DNA of 64,000 nt from CAYQTO01 sp964420455 (GTDB lineage: Bacteria; Sumerlaeota; Sumerlaeia; SLMS01), in contig CAYQTO010000002.1 in NCBI GenBank assembly GCA_964420455.1, positions 14,745-78,744 of the forward strand. The letters run 5' to 3'. The notes under the pieces are model-generated. The model worked only from the letters and a program-made list of their open reading frames with translations. It searched no databases and was not told the origin of the DNA. Below are positions 27,513 through 35,257 of the stretch, in pieces (the stretch's first letter is position 1; every line of letters starts with the position of its first letter). The translations under genes and the position numbers were made by a program.

Positions 27513-27773
27513 TCAGATCAGGCCGCGTCGCCCTCCGCCGGCGGCGCCGGATCCCGCAGGACCCTTCTCCCCGCGACAGATAATCCGGAAGACTTCTTCC
27601 GCCGACTCATGAACAACGAGCAACTGGGGCTCGCCCTTCGGCGCCAGAGCCGCATCGCCCGACAGAAACACGAGGGTCCCTTCCCCCTCCGTGTTCGGAA
27701 CGAAGCGCACAATGTGGTTGGGATTCAAGTAAACATCCATCTGAGTGTCGTTATCGGTCAGCTTGAGGAACAT
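27513..27773 (-). CDS. Small protein, possibly FlbD-like
   Basis: An 86-residue cytosolic protein. From the ATG at 27773, with AAAGGAG seven bases upstream, it reads MFLKLTDNDTQMDVYLNPNHI, then a variable loop, then LLVVHESAEEVFRII and a Gly/Ala-rich tail. The pattern (MxxKLT, LNxxxI, VxESxEEVxxxI) is that of the small FlbD family, best known from flagellar gene clusters but also found alone. No other flagellar gene is in the window, so a motility role is not supported. It lies 85 bases downstream of the sirtuin gene on the same strand. Confidence 0.6.
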   Translation of the reverse strand: MFLKLTDNDTQMDVYLNPNHIVRFVPNTEGEGTLVFLSGDAALAPKGEPQLLVVHESAEEVFRIICRGEKGPAGSGAAGGGRRGLI

Positions 27774-27858
27774 CCGGGGGCTCCTTTCACCCTTTTCACT
27801 GAAGGGATCATGTGGGGTGTATGCTGGAAGATCAAGGAAATTAGATGGCGCCGGGAAA

Positions 27859-28608
27859 TCAACCGGAGCCGGTGGGCACAATCCGGGGAAGGATTTCCCC
27901 CGCGGGCCCGACGAGGTGATGCGCGGCGAAGGGTGTCAAGTCGGTCGGCACGACGTTGACTTCCACGAGCGCAGCCCCCGCCTGTCGCGCCTCGAGCGCC
28001 ACCCCCGGCACCCAGGTGACTGCGGCCGTTGTCCCAATGAGCAGCACTGCGTCCAAAGGGCCTTCTGTAAAGTCTGATACCCTGACGAGTTCCTTCGAAG
28101 GAAGCATTTCCCCGAACCAGACAACCCCCGGCCGCAGGAGGGTACCGTCCGTGTCTCGGGGAGGGATGGTGGCCAGCGGCGCCTCGCGAAGTTCCCATTC
28201 CGTGCAGGGCGGCTCGGTTCGCCGTACGCGCCAGATATTGCCATGCATCTCGGCGACACGGCTTGAGCCCGCAAGCCGGTGGAGCCCGTCCACATTTTGG
28301 GTGACCAAGAGGAAGTCGGGTATTCGTCGCTCGAGAGCGGCGAGTGCAAAGTGGGCCGGGTTGGGTTTGCACGCGGCGATTTGCCGGCGCCGGGCATCGT
28401 ACCACTGCCAGACGGTGGCGGGGTCCGCAGCGAAGCCCTCCGGCGAGGCGAGGCGCAGGGCGTCTTTTTCCGTCCAGTGGCCGGCGGCCCCGCGAAAGGT
28501 TGGAACGCCGCTCTCGGCGGAGACCCCCGCTCCGGTCAGCGCCATCACCCGCCGGGCACCGGCGAGCAGATCGCGGACCTTGCGGATCTGATTCTCTAGA
28601 TCAGCCAT
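27859..28608 (-). CDS. cobB: NAD-dependent protein deacylase (sirtuin), zinc site degenerate
   Basis: A 249-residue sirtuin that would remove acyl groups from protein lysines using NAD. Motifs: GAGVSAESGVPTFRG (26-40), TQNVDGLH (103-110), catalytic His122 in MHGN, then RPGVVWFGEMLP and GTTAAV. Tyr70-x-x-Arg73 matches the YxxR pair that lets class III sirtuins (SIRT5, CobB) accept succinyl or malonyl lysine. The usual four zinc Cys are missing: the region from 127 to 160 holds only Cys135. The start ATG at 28608 overlaps the upstream kinase-like gene by 13 bases, so translation is probably coupled. Confidence 0.88.
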   Translation of the reverse strand: MADLENQIRKVRDLLAGARRVMALTGAGVSAESGVPTFRGAAGHWTEKDALRLASPEGFAADPATVWQWYDARRRQIAACKPNPAHFALAALERRIPDFLLVTQNVDGLHRLAGSSRVAEMHGNIWRVRRTEPPCTEWELREAPLATIPPRDTDGTLLRPGVVWFGEMLPSKELVRVSDFTEGPLDAVLLIGTTAAVTWVPGVALEARQAGAALVEVNVVPTDLTPFAAHHLVGPAGEILPRIVPTGSG

Positions 28609-29246
28609 TGCATGACGAGACCGGCGCCGAGGGGAACGGCGAAGTTATCGTCGAGCTGTTTGACGAAGGCCTCGACGAGACATGCCGCCAAGGCGCCAAG
28701 CATGACGACCGAGTGGGGCAGGCCGGGAACGAGGGAGGCGGCGATGGCAGCGGCAAGGAAGAAGGCGAGGCTGCCTTCGAGGGACTTGCGCCCGCCCAAA
28801 AGTTTGACCCGCCCCAGCCGACGGCCCACAAGCGCCGCCGCCGGGTCGCCGACCACCATCATGAGAAAGGCGGCGGTGGCGACCTCGCGATCGAGGAAGA
28901 GGAAGAGCAGGAGCGCGGCGGCCATCATCCATGTGGCGCCGGAGATGGCGATGCCGGCCAAGGGGGATTTTTCGTGGGGGCGGTAGACGAAGCCGATGGT
29001 GGCGCGGACCAGGCCGCCGAGGGGGCCCGGCCGGAGGCGTTCGACGTCGATCAGAAGCGACCCCGTGAGGAGGCCCGTCAGGAGGAGCACGGCGTCCGCC
29101 CAAGCCAGCTGCCACAGCACCGCCGCGAGCAGCAGCATGGAAAGGTGGATGGACTTCCGGACGACCTCGGCCTGGTAGCTGATGGTGAAGGAGGAATTGG
29201 GGGAAGGGGGGCTGTCGCGGAGGGCGAGGGCAGTGGAGCGGGTCAT
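28596..29246 (-). CDS. Phytol/dolichol-kinase-like membrane protein
   Basis: A 216-residue membrane protein with about six helices. The family signature GDPAAALVGRRLGR followed by GRKSLEGSLAFFLAA is that of the CTP-dependent polyprenol/phytol/diacylglycerol kinase family. These enzymes phosphorylate long-chain alcohols for lipid-carrier recycling or quinone and chlorophyll side-chain salvage. The N-terminus (residues 1-25) is polar, then YQAEVVRKSIHLSMLLLAA begins the membrane part, including the family His. Its stop overlaps the sirtuin start by 13 bases. It lies 130 bases downstream of rpsG, behind a strong terminator, so it has its own promoter. Confidence 0.78.
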   Translation of the reverse strand: MTRSTALALRDSPPSPNSSFTISYQAEVVRKSIHLSMLLLAAVLWQLAWADAVLLLTGLLTGSLLIDVERLRPGPLGGLVRATIGFVYRPHEKSPLAGIAISGATWMMAAALLLFLFLDREVATAAFLMMVVGDPAAALVGRRLGRVKLLGGRKSLEGSLAFFLAAAIAASLVPGLPHSVVMLGALAACLVEAFVKQLDDNFAVPLGAGLVMQWLI

Positions 29247-29317
29247 GGCCGGTAAGTGGGAAGCAGTCGCATCGGGCCGATGATGCGGGTTCCGGGCGCG
29301 GAGGCAAGGGGATGAAG

Positions 29318-29349
29318 AAAGCCCCCCGGCTGGGGGGCCGGGGGGCTTT
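29318..29349 (-). terminator. Rho-independent terminator after rpsG
   Basis: Stem AAAGCCCCCCGG (29318-29329) pairing with CCGGGGGGCTTT (29338-29349), 8-base loop, with a T-rich tract on the minus strand. It ends the rpsL-rpsG transcript 27 bases past the S7 stop, so fusA and tuf, the usual next genes of the str operon, are absent here. Confidence 0.88.
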
Positions 29350-29376
29350 GCAGAGGCCTGACTCGGGGGGGGAAGC

Positions 29377-29898
29377 TTACCAGCGGTAGTGGGCGAAGGC
29401 CTTGTTGGCTTCGGCCATCTTGTGGGTGTCTTCCTTCTTCTTCACGGCGCCGCCTTGGTTGTTGAAGGCATCGAGGAGCTCGTTGGCGAGGCGGCGGACC
29501 ATCGTGCGCTCGCCACGGTTGCGGGCGTTGAGGATGATCCAGCGGATGGCGAGGGCCTGCTGGCGGTGGGGCTTTACCTCGATGGGGACCTGATAGTTGG
29601 CACCACCGACGCGGCGGCTCTTGACCTCAACGGCGGGCTTCACGTTCTCGACGGCCTGGACGAAGACTTCGAGGGCTTCCTTGCCCTCTGTTTTTTGGGC
29701 CATTTCGTCCATGGCGCGATAGAAGATGGACTCGGCGACGGTCTTCTTGCCGTCGAGCATCATGCAGTTGATGAACTTTGAGACGAGCGTGCTGTTAAAG
29801 CGCTGGTCGGGAAAGACGCCGCGGCCGGGGGGGATATTCCGGCGCATCATCTTGCGCATGCTGCGCGAACGGCCGTCCTTTTTCTTCCGCTTGGGCAT
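29377..29898 (-). CDS. rpsG: 30S ribosomal protein S7
   Basis: A 173-residue S7, which organises the 3' domain of 16S rRNA in the small-subunit head and contacts the E-site tRNA. Typical core: FPDQRFNSTLVSKFINCMMLDGKK, then YQVPIEVKPHRQQALAIRWI, and the C-terminal NKAFAHYRW. Family length is usually near 156; the extra residues are the basic leader MPKRKKKDGRSRSMRK. An internal Met at 29856 (MRKMMRRNIPP) is the alternative start and would give a standard length. It lies 69 bases downstream of rpsL. Confidence 0.96.
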   Translation of the reverse strand: MPKRKKKDGRSRSMRKMMRRNIPPGRGVFPDQRFNSTLVSKFINCMMLDGKKTVAESIFYRAMDEMAQKTEGKEALEVFVQAVENVKPAVEVKSRRVGGANYQVPIEVKPHRQQALAIRWIILNARNRGERTMVRRLANELLDAFNNQGGAVKKKEDTHKMAEANKAFAHYRW

Positions 29899-29967
29899 TC
29901 AGAGAACCTCGGAGTCAGAAATACCGGCTGGGAAACAGTTCCCGGCCGGGCGGTTGGGGATCAATGG

Positions 29968-30345
29968 TTACTTGGGGCGCTTGGCGCCGTACTTGGAACG
30001 GCGCTGCTTGCGGTTGGCGACGCCCTGGGTGTCGCCCTTCTTGGCACCACGGACGATGTGATAGCGCACGCCGGGGAGGTCCTTCACACGACCGCCGCGG
30101 ATCAGCACGATGGAGTGCTCCTGCAGGTTGTGCCCTTCACCAGGAATATAAGCGGTCACCTCGTAGCCGTTCACGAGGCGGACACGGGCAATCTTGCGCA
30201 TGGCCGAGTTGGGCTTCTTGGGCGTCATGGTGGTGACGCGGGTGCAGACTCCACGCTTCTGGGGGCAGGCCTGCAGCGCGGGGACTTTGTTTTTCTTGGT
30301 CATCCGCTTGCGGCCCTTGCGGATGAGCTGGTTGACCGTGGGCAT
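29968..30345 (-). CDS. rpsL: 30S ribosomal protein S12
   Basis: A 125-residue S12, part of the decoding centre. It starts MPTVNQLIRKGRKR and includes TPKKPNSAMRKIARV with Lys at positions 43 and 44, the wild-type form of the streptomycin-target loop, and KDLPGVRYHIVRGAKK with the second decoding loop. First gene of the short rpsL-rpsG unit. The 234-base region between this start and the divergent subtilase start must carry its promoter; I see a TTGACC-like -35 there on the minus strand but no convincing -10. Confidence 0.97.
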   Translation of the reverse strand: MPTVNQLIRKGRKRMTKKNKVPALQACPQKRGVCTRVTTMTPKKPNSAMRKIARVRLVNGYEVTAYIPGEGHNLQEHSIVLIRGGRVKDLPGVRYHIVRGAKKGDTQGVANRKQRRSKYGAKRPK

Positions 30346-30579
30346 TCGGGGCTCCGGCGTAAGGTTCCATGGCGGGATGCACTGACCCCGCCAAAAGGCT
30401 CACGAGCGAAGCGGATCAGTGTCCACCGGTCAAGTGAAAAGGGGAGCACGACGTTTCTGGGGCGGCTGTATTCCAGATAGAGAATATCGAGATTTTTCCT
30501 TGCGGATTCGTGCCGGGTCGACTCCTTTTTGAGTAGGGCGGTTGACCCGATACTTCCCGCTCCATTCCCCCTCCTTCAC

Positions 30580-33500
30580 ATGCGCAAGCTTTCATCTTTT
30601 GGAATTCTCGTGATTTCCGCCGGGATCACGGCGTCTGCAATAGCCCAAAGCCCGACCGTAACCGTCAACCTTTCAACGCCCCAGGCCCGTGCCCAGACCG
30701 TTCAGGCCCTCGCTGCCAAGGCGCGGCAGGAAAAGGCGGAGGCGGAAGCTTTCGCGGCGCTGTACAACCTGCCAGTCAAGGGCGTGGATGCCCAGGGCCG
30801 CGACTTCGAGCTCATGCGCCTCGACCCGAACGGCAACCCCGTCTACTATGTCACTGACAACGTCAATGCGGCGATCAGCACCGCGGCGGATCAGGTGCGC
30901 GATAGCGAGCCGTTCCTCGTGGACGGTTCCACAACGATCGTCGGCGTGTGGGACTCGGACGCCGTCCGGCCCACGCACCAGGAGTTTGGCGGCCGGGTCA
31001 TCAACCGCGATAATTCGCCCAACAGTGATCACGGGACCCACGTGGGCGGCACCATTGGCGCCGCCGGGGTGGATCCGCGCGCCAAGGGCATGGCCCCAGC
31101 TGTCACGATCTACTCCTATGACTGGACCAGTGACGAGTCGGAGATGGCCGCGAACGCCATGACGGCCCCCGGCCAGGCGGACAAGATCCAGATCTCGAAC
31201 CACTCCTACGGCACCTACGCGGGGTGGGATGGGACCTACTTCTACGGCAATTGGCCCACCTATCGGGAAGATCCGCTCTTTGGCCAGTATGACTCCTCCG
31301 CACGCTACTGGGACACCATCGTGTACGACGCGGGCTACTACCTGCCGTTCAAGAGCGCGGGGAACGACCGCAACGACAAGGCGCCGAGTGCCGGAACCGA
31401 GTTCACCTACAGCGGCAACCAAAAGGCGATCTACGACCCGGCGACGGGGCCCTACAGCGACGGCTACGACAATGGTTTTGATACGGTCGCCTCGAAGAGC
31501 GTGGCGAAGAACATTATGACGGTGGGATCGGGGCGCGACGCGGTCCACAACGGGACAAGGGACAAGACAAAGGCGAAGCCGGAAAACTACAGCGGCTACG
31601 GCCCCGCGGATGACGGCCGCATCAAGCCGGACATTCTCGCGAACGGGGCGGGGCTCCATTCAACGCGGAGCTCCAGCGACACGGCCTACGGGAGCAAGTC
31701 GGGGACGAGCATGGCCTCGCCGAACGCGGCGGGTTCCGCGGCCCTGCTCGTGGACCTTTACAACCGGCGTCTTCCCGGCCAAGCCATGCGCGCCAGCACC
31801 CTCAAGGGCCTCATTCTCCATACCGCCACCGACGTGGACAGGCCCGGCCCCGACTACAGAACAGGCTGGGGCCTGATGCATACCCGCCTCGCCGCCGAGC
31901 AGATCGAACTCCACGCCGCCGCCCAGAACGGCCTCTACATCCACGAGGACGTGCTCACCCCCGCCGGACCGGCAGACACCTATACCTTCCTCTGGGATGG
32001 AACCAGCCCCATCCGCGCCACGCTTTGCTGGACTGATCCCCCGGGACCAACCCGAAGCGGTCTCGACGACCGCGCCCCCGTCCTTGTCAACGATCTCGAC
32101 CTGCGCCTGATCGCCCCCGACGGAACGACGACCTGGTTCCCCTACCGCCTTGATCCCCAGAACCCCGGCAACGATGCCACCACCGGCGACAACACTGTCG
32201 ACAACGTCGAGCGCATTGACCTCCCGGTGCCCCCGCAGACGGGCGTCTATACGCTCACCGTTACCCACAAGGGATCCCTCACGGATGGCCAGCAGGTCTA
32301 CTCGCTGATTCTCAACGGGCAGTCGGTGGACTACATCGACGTTCTGCCCACAGAGTCGTTCCTGGCCGAGGGCGAGCCTGGCGGGCCCTTCCAGCCCTCC
32401 TCGACTGTCTATACGGTCACGAACCGCAGCGAGTCCGAGAGCCTGGACTGGGCGCTTACGAAAACCGCCTCCTGGCTGGACGTCGATGTGGCCGGCGGCA
32501 CGTTGCCTCCGGGCGCATCCGCCACCGTCACAGTCTCGCTGAATGCCCAGGCCGATGCCCTCGGCGCCTCCCCCAACCCCTACGCCGATACGCTGGCCTT
32601 CACCAATCTGGCCACCGGCGCCTCTCTCACCCGCGACGTCAGGCTCTTCGTCGCGCCGAACTACTGGACGGAGCACTTCACGTCCAACGACAACGATCTC
32701 GACAACCTCATGCTGACGCTGACGCCCAACGGCTCCGGTGGATACAACGGTTTTGTGGCGCCGATCACCGAGCTTCCAAGCCCCCCGGCGGGCGGCACCA
32801 CGCTGTCGCTCAGCGACGACAGCTTCCGATCCATCGACCTTTCGACCCCCGTCAGCATCTACGACAAGTCCGCCACGCGCCTTTACGTCGGGTCCAATGG
32901 GTACATCACCTTCAACTCCGGCGATACGGACACCTACGCGACGATCGGGGATCACTTCAATCGGCCGCGGGTGTCGCTCCTGTTCGATGACCTCAACCCG
33001 AGCACCGGCGGCACCGTGAGTTGGAAGGAGCTGGCGGACCGTGCGGTGGTCTCCTACGTCGACGTCCCCGAGTTCAGCCGATCAAACCGCAACACCTTCC
33101 AGGCGGAGTTGTTCTTCGACGGGCGAATCCGCCTGAGCTGGCTGAATCTCGACGCCACGGACGGCCTCGTGGGGATTTCCGCTGGCGACGGCGAGCCGTC
33201 CCTCTTCAAGGAAACGGACATCAGCTCCTATACCGCGCCGGTGAACACTCCCCCGACGGCGGTGATGGTGGCGGCTTCGACCGCCTCGCCGAAGGAGGGC
33301 ATGGCCATGAGCGTGAGCGGAACCTTCACGGACCCGGACGCGGATCCGTGGAGCGTGACCGTGGACTGGGGCGACGGAACGGCACCGACGGAGGTGACGG
33401 GCCTGACGGCGCGGTCCTTCGGCCCCATCGGACATGTATATACGGACGGCGACGGTACCGGCACCCCCCGAACCATCACGGCGACGGTCCGCGACGCAAC

Positions 33501-34542
33501 GGACTCGGCCGATGGCACGGTGGAAGTCACCGTGCACAACGTGGCGCCGATGGCGATGGTGTCGACGCCGCTGGAGCTGAACGACGACAGCCAGGTGACG
33601 ATCGACGCGTCGAGCTCGAGCGACCCGGGTGAGGACGCGCTGACCTTCGCATGGGACCTGAACAATGATGGGGCGTTCGACGACGGGACGGGCCCGCAGG
33701 CGGTGATGCATGGGGCCGAGATGTCGCCCGGGCCGCACCGGTTTGCCGTGCAGGTGTCGGACGGCGACGCGACGGTATCGGCTTGGGGCGTGGTGGCGGT
33801 GAACGACGTGACGGCACCAACGAGCGTCGGGTCCATCGACGACAGGACGCGGGCCGGTGGTCCGCTGGTGGGTGTCTATACGGCCACGGACAACAACGGA
33901 TCGGGCGTTGCGCAGGCGCAGCTGTATGTGCAGGCGCCCGGCGGCGTCTGGCGCGAGGCGGGGATGCTCGCGAATGGCGCGTGGAGCCACACGCCGGAGG
34001 CCGGCGATGGCGTGTACCGCTTCGCGGTGCGGGCGCGGGACCGGGCCGGCAACATGGCGCCGCCCCCGGGACCCGGCGATTCCGGAGACCTGCTGGTTCT
34101 GTGGAACGACGTGGAAAACTCCGAATTTACCCACGTCGCGGTAACGGAAGGGACCCTGGTGTTCCCGATGACGGACGCGGTGGACGTGGAGCTGGTGTTC
34201 GGAGCAGGCGCCGCCGGAGGACCAGTGACGATGCGGCGGCTTGCGGGCGACGTGGCGCCGGAGGGGCTGGACGCCGGTCGGCTGATCGACGAGGCACTGG
34301 TGCTCGGGGGGACCTTCGGCGGGGGACCGGCGCGGTTGGTCTGGCGACCGGACGCGGCGTACCTTGCGGCGCTTCCCACGCCCGTCGACACCGTGTTCCG
34401 CTGCGAGGATGGCACCGTGACCGACGTCTATACGGTGAACGAGGTGGACGGCGCCCTCGTGGTGGAGGACATCGACGCCGGCGGCACCTGGTACGCGGGC
34501 AGCAACAATGCCGCTATGCCGGAGTGGCTGCTGTTCGACTGA
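30580..34542 (+). CDS. Large secreted subtilisin-family serine protease with PKD-type domains
   Basis: A 1,320-residue exported protease. Signal peptide MRKLSSFGILVISAGITASAIAQ, from the ATG at 30580; an upstream TTG frame is less convincing. The S8 domain (about 100-400) has the triad Asp125 (VWDSDAV), His151 (DHGTHVGG) and Ser377 (GTSMASP), plus the oxyanion Asn in SAGNDRND. A jelly-roll domain follows at about 440-580, as in KP-43-type subtilases, then a BACON-like domain (595-690), a nidogen-like segment around SNGYITFNSGD (765-880), two PKD domains (about 887-1077, with VDWGDGTAP and FAWDLNNDG), and Ig-like and C-terminal domains. Likely degrades external proteins. Five octamer-type sites lie inside: GTCTATAC at 32245, 32407, 33874 and 34426, and GTATATAC at 33436. 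Confidence 0.92.
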   Translation: MRKLSSFGILVISAGITASAIAQSPTVTVNLSTPQARAQTVQALAAKARQEKAEAEAFAALYNLPVKGVDAQGRDFELMRLDPNGNPVYYVTDNVNAAISTAADQVRDSEPFLVDGSTTIVGVWDSDAVRPTHQEFGGRVINRDNSPNSDHGTHVGGTIGAAGVDPRAKGMAPAVTIYSYDWTSDESEMAANAMTAPGQADKIQISNHSYGTYAGWDGTYFYGNWPTYREDPLFGQYDSSARYWDTIVYDAGYYLPFKSAGNDRNDKAPSAGTEFTYSGNQKAIYDPATGPYSDGYDNGFDTVASKSVAKNIMTVGSGRDAVHNGTRDKTKAKPENYSGYGPADDGRIKPDILANGAGLHSTRSSSDTAYGSKSGTSMASPNAAGSAALLVDLYNRRLPGQAMRASTLKGLILHTATDVDRPGPDYRTGWGLMHTRLAAEQIELHAAAQNGLYIHEDVLTPAGPADTYTFLWDGTSPIRATLCWTDPPGPTRSGLDDRAPVLVNDLDLRLIAPDGTTTWFPYRLDPQNPGNDATTGDNTVDNVERIDLPVPPQTGVYTLTVTHKGSLTDGQQVYSLILNGQSVDYIDVLPTESFLAEGEPGGPFQPSSTVYTVTNRSESESLDWALTKTASWLDVDVAGGTLPPGASATVTVSLNAQADALGASPNPYADTLAFTNLATGASLTRDVRLFVAPNYWTEHFTSNDNDLDNLMLTLTPNGSGGYNGFVAPITELPSPPAGGTTLSLSDDSFRSIDLSTPVSIYDKSATRLYVGSNGYITFNSGDTDTYATIGDHFNRPRVSLLFDDLNPSTGGTVSWKELADRAVVSYVDVPEFSRSNRNTFQAELFFDGRIRLSWLNLDATDGLVGISAGDGEPSLFKETDISSYTAPVNTPPTAVMVAASTASPKEGMAMSVSGTFTDPDADPWSVTVDWGDGTAPTEVTGLTARSFGPIGHVYTDGDGTGTPRTITATVRDATDSADGTVEVTVHNVAPMAMVSTPLELNDDSQVTIDASSSSDPGEDALTFAWDLNNDGAFDDGTGPQAVMHGAEMSPGPHRFAVQVSDGDATVSAWGVVAVNDVTAPTSVGSIDDRTRAGGPLVGVYTATDNNGSGVAQAQLYVQAPGGVWREAGMLANGAWSHTPEAGDGVYRFAVRARDRAGNMAPPPGPGDSGDLLVLWNDVENSEFTHVAVTEGTLVFPMTDAVDVELVFGAGAAGGPVTMRRLAGDVAPEGLDAGRLIDEALVLGGTFGGGPARLVWRPDAAYLAALPTPVDTVFRCEDGTVTDVYTVNEVDGALVVEDIDAGGTWYAGSNNAAMPEWLLFD

Positions 34543-34571
34543 GCAGGACAATCCCGGCAAGTAAAAAGGAA

Positions 34572-34599
34572 ACCGGCCCCGCGAGTACGCGGGGCCGGT
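34572..34599. terminator. Bidirectional rho-independent terminator
   Basis: Perfect 12-bp stem ACCGGCCCCGCG pairing with CGCGGGGCCGGT, loop AGTA, with A-rich sequence on the left and CGCTTTT on the right. It serves the convergent subtilase (plus) and lipoprotein (minus) genes. Confidence 0.88.
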
Positions 34600-34626
34600 C
34601 GCTTTTGCGGCTTCGATGGTGGGTGC

Positions 34627-35037
34627 TTAGAAGCTCTCGACCGCGTCGATGCTGTTGAGGGAGACGGCGACGCCGCTGTAGCTGGTGGTGATCTCGCCGA
34701 GGATCGGGAAGAGGATGCCGCTGTACTCGTAGCTGGCGGTCACATACATGACGGCGTGGGCGTCGTTGCCATACTGTGCGCGGGCCTGCTCGAGGAGGAG
34801 GCCATAGCCCTCGTTGCCGCTCGTGACGATGCCAACGAGGATGTTGGAGGAGCCGGTGGCGCTCACGGGGCCGAGAATATCGTAGCTGGCGGTCGAGACG
34901 ATGCTCTGGCCACCCATGGGCTTGCTGCCGGGGTCGTTCTTGCCGGCGGTCTGCGCGTTGAACATGAGGACGCTTGCGCAACCGGTGGAGAACACAAGCA
35001 TGGAGGCCAGAACGGCCGAGGCGAGAATGCGCTTCAT
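34627..35037 (-). CDS. Lipoprotein of unknown function
   Basis: A 136-residue precursor. From the ATG at 35037, with AGGAG upstream, it has a short signal peptide and lipobox (MKRILASAVLASMLVFSTGC), so Cys20 would be lipidated and the protein anchored in a membrane. The mature part is beta-rich and small-residue rich (SIVSTASYDILGPVSATGSSNILVG, then a repeat-like ITTSYSGVAVSLNSID). I do not recognise the family. It is a single-gene unit convergent with the subtilase and divergent from mnmG. Confidence 0.78.
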   Translation of the reverse strand: MKRILASAVLASMLVFSTGCASVLMFNAQTAGKNDPGSKPMGGQSIVSTASYDILGPVSATGSSNILVGIVTSGNEGYGLLLEQARAQYGNDAHAVMYVTASYEYSGILFPILGEITTSYSGVAVSLNSIDAVESF

Positions 35038-35257
35038 GGGGCACATCTCCTGAATGGAGTTTTCCCCCTCTAAATATTGAGGCGGGGTCTAACGTTTCGG
35101 GGACAAGCCCCGATTCAACGGGGGGTTGCAAGCCGAATCAATCGACAGCAGGGGCAAATGAGCAGACGTTCCGACCGTCATGGTCCTTGCAGAGCGGGGG
35201 CCCGGGTTCTCAAGAGTGGCCGCCATGAGGTGCCCGTTCCGCGGAGTTGAAACGGCA

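Noticed and set aside
27513..27773. FlbD-like protein as evidence for a flagellar cluster
   Set aside because: No other motility gene in 64 kb, and the match is by pattern only.
32881..34120. PKD and nidogen-like domains of the subtilase as separate genes
   Set aside because: The frame is continuous with the protease domain and has no internal start site with a ribosome site.
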